Of a stretch of 64,000 nt of DNA, positions 35,387-43,615 are shown piece by piece. Position numbers and translations under genes: made by a program. Positions within the stretch are counted from its first letter, which is position 1, and every line of letters begins with the position of its first letter. Source of the DNA: Bacteroidota bacterium (GTDB taxonomy: Bacteria > Bacteroidota > Bacteroidia > Bacteroidales > JACABE01); assembly GCA_013377005.1 (NCBI GenBank), contig JACABE010000001.1:211307-275306 (forward strand), written 5' to 3'. The notes below the pieces were generated by a model that made no database searches, was not told the DNA's origin, and was given only the letters and a program-made list of their open reading frames with translations.

Positions 35387-36166
35387 TTAGCCATATACTT
35401 TAGTGTCGATACCGATAGCATTGACTTTAGAAGCTATTTCTTCAAGTTTTTGCTTGCTGATTTTTTCTAAATTTTCCATAGGAGTTTCTCTGTCAATAGG
35501 ATAAATCATAACATACTTTGGCTTAATATCTTCAATATGTTTCAGCCAAACATTAACTTCATAGTCTGTAGTATTGTCAATAATATCTTCCTTATATTTA
35601 CCTTTCAAAAATAGAGTTTGTATAATTAAATTTCCGTCAAATTTTTTAAGATTTTCAACAATTTGTTTAATATTAATGTTTTCAGATCCTCTATTAATCA
35701 AATGATACATTCTATCAGTACCAGCATCCAACTTTAAAATATTATTATCTAACATAGTAAGAGCTTCAAAAATAGCTTGATTATTTAATAATCCGGCATT
35801 TGAAAGTACAGTAGTTTTCGCAAGTGGATAATAAATATTTCTTAGTTCAATAACATCTTCTACAATTTTGGTAAATTCGGGATGTAAACTAGGTTCTCCA
35901 TTTCCAGCAAATGTAATTGAATCTAATGTTTTATTCAATTTTTTCATCTGCTCTAACTTTTCTTTGAGTGCTATTTTTACGTTTGCTCTACTTGGGAGTT
36001 TTGTATCGTTTATTACATAATCTTTATTCCAGCCACATTCACAATAAATACAATTGTAGTTGCATATTTTTTTATGTGTAGGCAAAAGATTAATGCCAAG
36101 AGAAACACCTAATCTCCTGCTTTTTACAGGCCCAAATATTATTTCATTAAATAAAAATCCACTCAT
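35387..36166 (-). CDS. Radical SAM protein (COG0731 type)
   Basis: 259 residues. The iron-sulfur motif CxxxCxxC is CNYNCIYC (about residues 34-41), preceded by GPVKSRRLGVSLGINLL, typical of COG0731-type radical SAM enzymes (the TYW1/wyosine-related group). FAGNGEPSLHPEF is the glycine-rich SAM-binding strand. Catalysis by a 5'-deoxyadenosyl radical is expected; the substrate is unknown. Confidence 0.85.
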   Translation of the reverse strand: MSGFLFNEIIFGPVKSRRLGVSLGINLLPTHKKICNYNCIYCECGWNKDYVINDTKLPSRANVKIALKEKLEQMKKLNKTLDSITFAGNGEPSLHPEFTKIVEDVIELRNIYYPLAKTTVLSNAGLLNNQAIFEALTMLDNNILKLDAGTDRMYHLINRGSENINIKQIVENLKKFDGNLIIQTLFLKGKYKEDIIDNTTDYEVNVWLKHIEDIKPKYVMIYPIDRETPMENLEKISKQKLEEIASKVNAIGIDTKVYG

Positions 36167-36258
36167 ATTTTTCGGGTATTAATTTTATTGCAAAGGTCAA
36201 CAAATAACGTTAAATGACAAAAGAAAGTATAAAACGTTTTTTCTAATCAAATTTTCAT

Positions 36259-36266
36259 TAATTTTG
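36259..36266 (+). promoter_or_regulatory. -7 element of the polyprenyl synthase gene
   Basis: TAATTTTG, 17 nt before the ATG at 36284. Confidence 0.5.
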
Positions 36267-36283
36267 ATTTCTGAAAAAAAACA

Positions 36284-37258
36284 ATGATTTCACTAAACGA
36301 AATAAAAAAACCTATAAGCGAAAATATTGATATTTTTGAAAAAAAATTCAAATTATCGATGCAAAGCTCTGTGCCATTGCTTGATATAATTACTCGATAT
36401 ATTATAAAACGCAAAGGTAAGCAGATTAGGCCTATGTTTGTTTTTTTATCAGCAAAAATTTGTGGTGAAATAAATGAAAGCACTTATAGAGCAGCTTCGC
36501 TTATAGAGTTACTTCACACTGCCACACTGGTTCATGATGATGTAGTGGATGATTCGAATGAACGTAGAGGATTTTTTTCTATCAATGCACTTTGGAAAAA
36601 CAAAATTGCAGTTTTAGTTGGCGATTTTCTATTGTCAAAAGGTTTATTGTTAGCTGTTGACAACAATGATTTTCAGTTTTTAAAAATTGTTTCCAATGCT
36701 GTTAAAGAAATGAGTGAAGGCGAGTTATTGCAAATTGAAAAAGCTCGACATCTTGATATTAAAGAAGATATTTATTATGAAATTATTCGGAAAAAAACGG
36801 CTTCATTAATTGCTTCTTGTTGTGCATGTGGTGCTGCTTCTGCAACTGAAAATAATGATGTTGTAAGTAAAATGCAATTGTTTGGCGAATATGTAGGTAT
36901 TGCTTTTCAAATTAAAGATGATTTATTTGATTATGAAAAAAGCAGAGAAACAGGCAAACCTAATGGAATTGATATTAAAGAACAAAAAATGACATTGCCG
37001 CTTATTTATATGCTAAATAATGTTGATTATTTGGAGCGAAAAAAAGCAATAGGAATAGTAAAATATCATCATAACAAGCCGGATAAAGTAGCTGAACTTA
37101 TTGAAAGAGTTAATAATAGCGGTGGAATTGAATATGCAAGAAATAAGATGTTAGAATATAAAAATAAGGCTTTAATATTACTTTCAGAAGTACCCGATAG
37201 TGAAGCAAAAAAGTCAATGGAACAACTTGTTATGTTTACGATTGAAAGAAAAAAATAA
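36284..37258 (+). CDS. Polyprenyl diphosphate synthase
   Basis: 324 residues, typical for all-trans polyprenyl synthases. The first Asp-rich motif is LVHDDVVDDS (about residues 84-93), the second is IKDDLFDYEKS (about 212-222), with KRKGKQIRPMFVFLS near residue 46. It condenses isopentenyl diphosphate units, probably to make the menaquinone side chain. A MORN-type protein gene follows 15 nt later. Confidence 0.92.
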   Translation: MISLNEIKKPISENIDIFEKKFKLSMQSSVPLLDIITRYIIKRKGKQIRPMFVFLSAKICGEINESTYRAASLIELLHTATLVHDDVVDDSNERRGFFSINALWKNKIAVLVGDFLLSKGLLLAVDNNDFQFLKIVSNAVKEMSEGELLQIEKARHLDIKEDIYYEIIRKKTASLIASCCACGAASATENNDVVSKMQLFGEYVGIAFQIKDDLFDYEKSRETGKPNGIDIKEQKMTLPLIYMLNNVDYLERKKAIGIVKYHHNKPDKVAELIERVNNSGGIEYARNKMLEYKNKALILLSEVPDSEAKKSMEQLVMFTIERKK

Positions 37259-37273
37259 TTTAATTTTTAAAAA

Positions 37274-38575
37274 ATGAGATATCTGCTTATTTGTGTGTTT
37301 GTTACAATTTACTCAATTGGTTTTTCTCAAGAACAAAAAACAGATTTTTGGGAAAACGGTCAAAAAGTAAGAGAAGGAATTCTTAAGGATTCTCTTCGTG
37401 AGGGAAAGTGGACTTGGTGGTATAAAAATGGTAGACTTTGGAAAGAGGGCAATTACACAAAAGGTATAAAAACCGGGAAATGGGTTGCTTTTTTTGATGA
37501 TAGTACAAAGCAAAGTGAAGAATATTTTGAAAATGGGGCCAATGTTTTTTGGTATGCTAATGGGCAGAAAAAAAATGAAGTAAAAATAGTAGATGGAAAA
37601 TTTGAAGGCAAATGGACTGCTTGGCATGAAAATGGAAATATTCAAGAAGAAATTTATTATAATAAAGGATTAAAACAAGGAAAAACAATAACTTATTATA
37701 AAAATACCAACAAAAGTTTTGAAGGATTTTATATTGACGATAAATTAAACTGTTATGGAATTTGGTGGTATGATTCTACGGGCACAAAAGAAATGGAAGG
37801 AAGATTGAAGGATGATTTACAGGATAGTACATGGATTTTTTATCTTAAAAACGGGAAAATAGGGAGTAAGGGTAATTTTATTGAAGGCCAGCAAGATGGA
37901 CTTTGGGTGTTTTATTACGAAACTGGTGAGAAATGGAAAGAAGGAAAATTTGAGAAAGGTAAAAAGACAGGAAATTGGGTTGTTTGGTACGAAAGTGGTC
38001 AAAAATTCCATGAAGGACCTTTTGTAGAAGGGAAAGAAGAAGGAAATTGGAAACAATGGTATTCTGATGGTAAAATAGACTATATAGGAGGTTGGTATCA
38101 AAATGGTAAAAAGAAGTATGAAGCAAATTATTCTGAAAATTTAAAAAGCGGATCAGATATTTTTTGGTACGAAAACGGCGTAAAAAAGAGCGATGGATTT
38201 TATAAAAAAGGCAAAATAGATGGAAAATGGACAGAATGGAGCGAAAAAGGAATCATATTATCTCAAGGTAGTTACAAAGAAAATCAAAAAGATGGATTTT
38301 GGATATTTTATGATAAATATGGTGTAAAATATAAAGAAGAAGGTTTTATTAATGGACGTCTAAATGGTAAATGGGTAGAATATTATCAAAATGGCAAAAA
38401 ATCAGGAGAAGGCTCTTATAATCTTCAACTTAAAGATGATATTTGGCAATATTGGGATACGAAAGGAAACCTTATTTATAAAGTTTCTTACAGTAAAGGA
38501 AGAAAGTTAAAAGAAGAAAAACCGTTAGAAAACAAAAAAAACAAACAAGAAGGAAGTCCAATTTTTAGAGAATAG
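37274..38575 (+). CDS. MORN_2-repeat secreted protein
   Basis: 433 residues. A short signal peptide ends near residue 18 (YSIGFSQEQ). Almost all the rest consists of about 17 MORN_2-type repeats of 20-24 residues (for example GKWTWWYKNGRLWKEGNYTKG and GNWKQWYSDGKIDYIGGWY shortened). Such repeats form beta-hairpin stacks that bind lipids or proteins. Related proteins are sometimes labelled YwqK-family antitoxins, but no toxin gene is next to it, so that label is not supported here. Confidence 0.82.
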   Translation: MRYLLICVFVTIYSIGFSQEQKTDFWENGQKVREGILKDSLREGKWTWWYKNGRLWKEGNYTKGIKTGKWVAFFDDSTKQSEEYFENGANVFWYANGQKKNEVKIVDGKFEGKWTAWHENGNIQEEIYYNKGLKQGKTITYYKNTNKSFEGFYIDDKLNCYGIWWYDSTGTKEMEGRLKDDLQDSTWIFYLKNGKIGSKGNFIEGQQDGLWVFYYETGEKWKEGKFEKGKKTGNWVVWYESGQKFHEGPFVEGKEEGNWKQWYSDGKIDYIGGWYQNGKKKYEANYSENLKSGSDIFWYENGVKKSDGFYKKGKIDGKWTEWSEKGIILSQGSYKENQKDGFWIFYDKYGVKYKEEGFINGRLNGKWVEYYQNGKKSGEGSYNLQLKDDIWQYWDTKGNLIYKVSYSKGRKLKEEKPLENKKNKQEGSPIFRE

Positions 38576-38632
38576 AATATAATAATAAAATGAAACGAAT
38601 CACGAGAATGCTTTTATGTAATAAGGAATGAT

Positions 38633-38640
38633 TATTTTTG
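38633..38640 (+). promoter_or_regulatory. -7 element of the phosphofructokinase gene
   Basis: TATTTTTG fits TAnnTTTG, 41 nt before the ATG at 38682. Confidence 0.5.
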
Positions 38641-38681
38641 TGAGTTTCGTAAAACAATAAAATTAATTAAAAAATAATCAA

Positions 38682-39923
38682 ATGAAATCAGAACATAAAC
38701 TTTTTAAAGGGAAAACTTTAGCAATTTTGTCAGGTGGTGGAGATACGCCCGCAATTAATTCAAGTATAGAATCAATTCGTAACAGAGCATCAATGTTAGG
38801 TTATAAGGTATATGGTATCCGACAAGGATGGAAAGGTTTGTTAGGAGACGGCGATGTAATAGATTTGACGAATCAAGCTTATGATGGATGGTATGGAGGA
38901 ACTGCTTTGAGGTCAAGCCGTACAAATCCTTTTCCTTCAAAGAAAAATCCGGAAAATCGTGTTCCGCAAATTTTAAAAAATTTAAAAAGATATAAAATTG
39001 ACGTATTAGTTACTATTGGTGGTGATGATACCAATGGAGCAGCAAAACGTTTATACGAAACCGAAGGTATTCCAGTAATTGGATTTCCAAAAACGATAGA
39101 TAACGATTTAAAAACAGTGTCAATGCATAACTATAAAGGGTCAAACATTGAAGCTGTGTTATGCCCTGGCTTTCCTTCAGCTGCTAAGGCAATTGCAGAA
39201 TTTACGGGTAAACTTAAAACAACAGCAGAATCGCATTCTCGTATAATGATTTTGGAGGTAATGGGGCGTGATGCTGGATGGTTAACGGGTTCTGCTTTAT
39301 TTGGAGGTGCTGAATTAGCGTTAATTCCTGAATTTGAAATGACTAAAGAACGTAAAGAATTTTTCTTTGAAATTGTAAAAGAAACCTATCTACGATCACC
39401 AAAAAAAATGCTTATTATTCCCGTTTCGGAAGGTGTGAGATGGTATGACGAGAAATCAGGAAAAGTAGATGTAGTATATGCGAGTTCAGAGCTTGATGAA
39501 TATGGTCATCCAAGATTTGGAGGTATTAGTGGGGTAATCGCTTCCGATATTTCCCAAAAATTAGGTATTGATGCAAGAGCTCAAATTACAGGTTATTATG
39601 CTCGTAGTGGAAAATGTAGTCAGTATGATCGCCGTCTCACTACCACATTGGCTGATAAAGTGGTAGATTTATTATTAAGAGAAGAATACGGTCAAATGCC
39701 TACTATGACGAAAATTGTACCTTATCAGGAACTTGAAGAATTTAATACATCATCTATTGATATGGGAGCTATTGGGAATAAGCCTCTTTCGAAACCCTAT
39801 TACGACATTAATAAGTTTCAATTTACCGATGCCTATACAAATTTTCTAGGAAATATTTTAGAACATAAACATTATCAGGATTTTGATTATGATTTTCCTG
39901 TAGTAGTTCCTGAAAAAGAATAA
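38682..39923 (+). CDS. pfp: Diphosphate-type 6-phosphofructokinase
   Basis: 413 residues. The N-terminal LSGGGDTPAINSSI is the nucleotide-binding loop. Two diagnostic positions point to pyrophosphate as phosphoryl donor: GGDDTNGAA has Asp where ATP enzymes have Gly (GGDGS), and FPKTIDND has Lys where ATP enzymes have Gly (GTIDND). The catalytic TIDND aspartate is present. The enzyme would make glycolytic phosphorylation of fructose 6-phosphate reversible and PPi-driven. Confidence 0.9.
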   Translation: MKSEHKLFKGKTLAILSGGGDTPAINSSIESIRNRASMLGYKVYGIRQGWKGLLGDGDVIDLTNQAYDGWYGGTALRSSRTNPFPSKKNPENRVPQILKNLKRYKIDVLVTIGGDDTNGAAKRLYETEGIPVIGFPKTIDNDLKTVSMHNYKGSNIEAVLCPGFPSAAKAIAEFTGKLKTTAESHSRIMILEVMGRDAGWLTGSALFGGAELALIPEFEMTKERKEFFFEIVKETYLRSPKKMLIIPVSEGVRWYDEKSGKVDVVYASSELDEYGHPRFGGISGVIASDISQKLGIDARAQITGYYARSGKCSQYDRRLTTTLADKVVDLLLREEYGQMPTMTKIVPYQELEEFNTSSIDMGAIGNKPLSKPYYDINKFQFTDAYTNFLGNILEHKHYQDFDYDFPVVVPEKE

Positions 39924-39953
39924 ATATAAATTTTAATTTCAAATTTATATTTA

Positions 39954-39961
39954 TACATTTG
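39954..39961 (+). promoter_or_regulatory. -7 element of the WecA-like gene
   Basis: TACATTTG, 33 nt before the ATG at 39995. Confidence 0.5.
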
Positions 39962-39994
39962 CAGTAGATAAATTTTTGTTAAAACTTTATTTAT

Positions 39995-41110
39995 ATGAAA
40001 GTTTTTTTTATAACGCATTTTGTAACATTACTTATAAATTTTATTACAGCTTTTGTAATAAGCTTTTTATCAGTAAAGCCTATTGTGGAAATGACACATG
40101 CAAAGGGCTTGGCAGCATTGCCTAATGACAGAACTTCGCATAATAAACCTACTGCTACTTTAGGTGGCATTGCAATATTTGGTGGGTTTATTTTTGCTTC
40201 CTTATTGTTTCCTCCATTTGGATCGTTGATGGAAATGAGATATATTGTTGCAGGAGTTCTTCTAATGTTTTTCATTGGAATGAAAGATGATATTTTTGTT
40301 ATCGCACCATTAAGCAAATTAGGAGCGCAAATTGTTGCAGCAATTATAATTGTTGACTTTGCAAATATTAGATTAACAAGTTTGCATGGGTTTTTAGGTG
40401 TAACAGACCTTAATTATCATTGTAGTCTTTATCTTACTATTTTTGTAGTGGTAGTTATAGTTAATGCATTTAATTTAATTGATGGCATTGATGGATTGGC
40501 TGCAGGGATAGGTATTGTGTGTTCAGCTACTTTTGGAGTATGGTTCTATCTTTCAGGCCAATTTGAATTTGCTTTTTTAACTGCAGCTCTAGCTGGTTCA
40601 TTGGGAGGTTTTTTGTGGTTTAACCTTTTTGGTAAAAAGAATAAAATATTTATGGGGGATACCGGTTCATTGGTATTAGGGTTTTTGATAGCAGTATTTG
40701 CCATTCAGTTTAATCAAAGTAATTTAGAAATTTCTGGATATTATCATATTACGGCATCACCTGCTGTTTCTTTTGCAATTTTAATAATACCTTTATATGA
40801 TACAATAAGAGTTTTTATCATACGAATTTCTCGCAAACAATCTCCTTTTAAAGCCGATAAGACACACGTCCATCACAAATTATTGGAGTTAGGGTATTCT
40901 CATGCAAAAGCTACATTAATTCTTGTTTTAGCAAACATCTTTTTTGTTATTTTAGCTTTTTTACTTCATGGTTTAGGTATTATTATTTTAATGTTAATAG
41001 TTTTGTCATTAAGTACATTCTTTTCTGCTATTCCATTTCTTGTACTTCGAAAAAGGTATAAAAAATTATCAATATTAGAAAATGAGAATAAAAAAAAATC
41101 AAAGGTTTAA
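39995..41110 (+). CDS. Undecaprenyl-phosphate sugar-1-phosphate transferase (WecA/MraY family)
   Basis: 371 residues with about ten transmembrane helices. Family motifs on the cytoplasmic loops are GMKDDIFVI (the Asp pair), NAFNLIDGIDGLAAG, FMGDTGSLVLGF and the late KTHVHHKLLELG. It transfers a sugar 1-phosphate, probably N-acetylglucosamine or a relative, to undecaprenyl phosphate and so starts a surface polysaccharide. A Wzi-like gene follows and an UpxY antiterminator gene lies just beyond. Confidence 0.9.
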   Translation: MKVFFITHFVTLLINFITAFVISFLSVKPIVEMTHAKGLAALPNDRTSHNKPTATLGGIAIFGGFIFASLLFPPFGSLMEMRYIVAGVLLMFFIGMKDDIFVIAPLSKLGAQIVAAIIIVDFANIRLTSLHGFLGVTDLNYHCSLYLTIFVVVVIVNAFNLIDGIDGLAAGIGIVCSATFGVWFYLSGQFEFAFLTAALAGSLGGFLWFNLFGKKNKIFMGDTGSLVLGFLIAVFAIQFNQSNLEISGYYHITASPAVSFAILIIPLYDTIRVFIIRISRKQSPFKADKTHVHHKLLELGYSHAKATLILVLANIFFVILAFLLHGLGIIILMLIVLSLSTFFSAIPFLVLRKRYKKLSILENENKKKSKV

Positions 41111-41126
41111 ATATCAATCACATTTA

Positions 41127-42734
41127 ATGCGAAAAAGTGTATTTTTTTTATTTTTTTTATTCATTGTTGTGAGTTTACAGGGACAGCAGTTGAATTTTCC
41201 TTTAACCAATCCTTACTTTTATCAAATTGAGGAGAACTTATATGCTCCTGATAATTATTTTCATACAGCAGTAAAACCATGGTTAAAGCCTGAAATAGAT
41301 AAACTAATAAATACAGACTCACTTCAAAATGAATATATAATTAAACGAAATTTTAATAGAAAATTCCCTGATTTTTTATGGGACAAAATATTTAATGAAC
41401 ATCTTATTTCTATTAATAAAGATGGTTTTGTTGCCAATATTGATCCTGTTTTTAATTTTGAATTGGGAAAAGATTTGAATGGAGATAATAAAACAAAATA
41501 TGTAAATACCAGAGGATTTTTAGTAGAAGGTAGTATTGGAAAAGATTTTTCATTTTCAACTACTTTTTATGAAAATCAGGCTTCTTTTGTAGATTATCTT
41601 AGTAACAGTATTGCAAATACAAGTGTTGTTCCCGGGCAAGGTATGGTAAGAAGTTTTGGGAAAAGTGGGTTTGATTATTCCTGGGCGAGTGGATATATTT
41701 CCTATACACCATCTAAATACTTTAATATTCAGTTTGGGCATGGTAAAAATTTTATTGGTGATGGTTATCGTTCGCTCTTATTATCAGATAATTCCTTTAA
41801 CTACCCTTATTTAAAAATTACCACCAACGTATGGAGATTCAAATATACAAATTTATATGCTGAATTTCAGGATTTAAAAACACCTCATTCCTACGATTTG
41901 GGATTTCGGAAAAAATATGGAACGTTTCATTATTTAAGTTATGCTGTCAATAAAAGATTAAATGTTGGCTTATTTGAGTCAATTATATGGCAAGCTCAGG
42001 ATAGTAGCGGGTTTAGAGGATTTGACATTAATTATTTGAATCCTGTTATTTTCTTTCGTCCTGTTGAGTTTTCGCTTGGTTCCCCAGATAATGCTTTGTT
42101 AGGATTAAATATATCTTATGAATTAGCTGATAGGTATGTAATTTATGGCCAGTTATTATTAGATGAGTTCAAATTGCATGAAGTTCTTGCAGGAAATGGT
42201 TGGTGGGCAAATAAACAAGCCTTTCAACTAGGTGTAAAAGTATTTAATATATTCAATATAGAGTCTTTATATGTGCAGTCTGAATTTAATTTTGTAAGAC
42301 CTTATACATATTCCCATCGCTCTTCACTTCAGAATTACGGGCATTATAATCAGGCTTTAGCACATCCTATTGGTGCCAATTTCTGGGAATCGGTTTCGAT
42401 GGTTAAATATAAATACAAAAGATTATTTACTGAGTATAAATTGAATTATATAATTTATGGTGCGGATAGTTCTGGTTTTAATTTTGGGAAAGATATTTTC
42501 AGGTCGTATGAAGACCATCCTAAAGAATATAATAATTTTGTTGGACAAGGTTTAAGAACTAACGTTATTTACAATGACATAAGAATATCTTTCCTTATTA
42601 ATCCAAGAACCAATATGAATATTTCAATAGGCGTAACTGACAGACTTGAAATTACTGATTTTTCAAGAAAACATTCCAACTATTTTTATATCGGACTTCG
42701 CACCAGTTTGAATAATTTTTATTACGATTTTTAG
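41127..42734 (+). CDS. Wzi-like capsule assembly outer-membrane protein
   Basis: About 535 residues from the ATG at 41127; a longer frame from 41082 would overlap the previous gene and spoil the signal peptide. The signal is hydrophobic (SVFFLFFLFIVVSLQGQQ). The rest reads as a beta-barrel with a Wzi-like layout: ISYTPSKYFNIQFGHGKNFIGDGYRSLLLS, abbreviated here to FNIQFGHGKNFIGDGYRS, and GFDINYLNPVIFFRPVE. Wzi-type proteins retain capsule on the surface; a related gliding-associated protein in flavobacteria (RemB) has the same fold. Exact role not decidable. Confidence 0.78.
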   Translation: MRKSVFFLFFLFIVVSLQGQQLNFPLTNPYFYQIEENLYAPDNYFHTAVKPWLKPEIDKLINTDSLQNEYIIKRNFNRKFPDFLWDKIFNEHLISINKDGFVANIDPVFNFELGKDLNGDNKTKYVNTRGFLVEGSIGKDFSFSTTFYENQASFVDYLSNSIANTSVVPGQGMVRSFGKSGFDYSWASGYISYTPSKYFNIQFGHGKNFIGDGYRSLLLSDNSFNYPYLKITTNVWRFKYTNLYAEFQDLKTPHSYDLGFRKKYGTFHYLSYAVNKRLNVGLFESIIWQAQDSSGFRGFDINYLNPVIFFRPVEFSLGSPDNALLGLNISYELADRYVIYGQLLLDEFKLHEVLAGNGWWANKQAFQLGVKVFNIFNIESLYVQSEFNFVRPYTYSHRSSLQNYGHYNQALAHPIGANFWESVSMVKYKYKRLFTEYKLNYIIYGADSSGFNFGKDIFRSYEDHPKEYNNFVGQGLRTNVIYNDIRISFLINPRTNMNISIGVTDRLEITDFSRKHSNYFYIGLRTSLNNFYYDF

Positions 42735-42879
42735 TACTCATCTTTCTCTAAGTGGTTTTCTTCTAAATATTAAGAGTGTAAATGCTGCAGATTCTTTTTT
42801 TCTAAAAAATCATTCATTAAAATGAATATACAGGAAGCTAATCCTAAGCTTATTGAGAAATTCAAAAACAATTACAAGT

Positions 42880-43392
42880 TCATGGTTTTTTTACAGCATC
42901 TTTCATTTCAAGATCTGAAAGGGGTAAAGTAACGACCAATGAGTGTCCAATTTGATTAATACGAATTACGACTCTTTTTTTCCCCATATAGGTAATTAAT
43001 TCCCCATCAAAGCCAGCAAGAATACCAGACATAATACGAATAGCACATCCGGGGTTAAATTTTTTTGAACTGATTGTTATTTCATGGTCAGTTTCCATTA
43101 ATTTTTGCATGGCTTCAATCTGCCATTCGGGAATGGCAGCAGCTTTACCGGAAAAACTTATATATCTAACAGCTCCTTCAATATTCAAAATGTCATAATA
43201 TTCCAATTCACTTGCTTTTACAAAAACATAAGAGCGAATTAAAGGTTCTTCTATCCACTTTTTACGATCTTTCCATTGGCGAAGTTTTTTTTGAAGCGGC
43301 AAATAGGCTTCTATTCTTCTCTCTATAAGCCTTGAATAAACCTTTTTCTCAAACCTAGGAAAAGTATATAAAGCATACCAATTATATCCCAT
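42880..43392 (-). CDS. UpxY/NusG-type transcription antiterminator
   Basis: 170 residues. An N-terminal NGN domain starts WYALYTFPRFEKKVYSRL, and a C-terminal KOW segment includes GCAIRIMSGILAGFDGELI. This is the layout of the Bacteroidota UpxY family, specialised NusG paralogues that let polymerase read through long polysaccharide operons. UpxY genes normally start the operon they control; this one stands alone, convergent to the Wzi-like gene, with about 100 nt of leader. Its target operon is not obvious in the window. Confidence 0.85.
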   Translation of the reverse strand: MGYNWYALYTFPRFEKKVYSRLIERRIEAYLPLQKKLRQWKDRKKWIEEPLIRSYVFVKASELEYYDILNIEGAVRYISFSGKAAAIPEWQIEAMQKLMETDHEITISSKKFNPGCAIRIMSGILAGFDGELITYMGKKRVVIRINQIGHSLVVTLPLSDLEMKDAVKKP

Positions 43393-43492
43393 TATTTTTT
43401 ATTTATAATTTATTCGTTAATGCTTCAAGATTTATGGTTTCAATTACTTATTTAATATTTATGTAATCAAAATATAACTCTTTATATTGTTG

Positions 43493-43500
43493 CAAATTTA
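43493..43500 (-). promoter_or_regulatory. -7 element of the UpxY-like gene
   Basis: TAAATTTG on the minus strand, about 100 nt before the start codon at 43392, giving a long leader. Confidence 0.5.
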
Positions 43501-43539
43501 GTGAAAGAAAACGGAATGAGATGTATTGAGTTTAAATAA

Positions 43540-43575
43540 AAAACTGTAGTTTGATAATCTTATTTAACTACAAGG
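43540..43575 (-). terminator. Terminator of the AsmA-like gene
   Basis: On the minus strand TGTAGTT (43572-43566) pairs with AACTACA (43551-43545), followed by GTTTTTTATTT. It lies about 45 nt after the stop of the AsmA-like gene. Confidence 0.65.
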
Positions 43576-43615
43576 TTATTGCAATTCAAACATTTCCTGA
43601 TTAATGACATATTTA

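Noticed and set aside
37274-38575. Antitoxin label (YwqK family) for the MORN-repeat protein
   Set aside because: It has a signal peptide and no adjacent toxin; the repeats alone do not support an antitoxin role.
41082-41126. Longer Wzi-like frame starting inside the WecA-like gene
   Set aside because: The ATG at 41127 gives a proper signal peptide; the extension is basic and overlaps the upstream gene.
42822-42932. 36-codon ORF on the plus strand overlapping the UpxY 3' end
   Set aside because: Too short, no recognisable motif or promoter, and antisense to a convincing gene.
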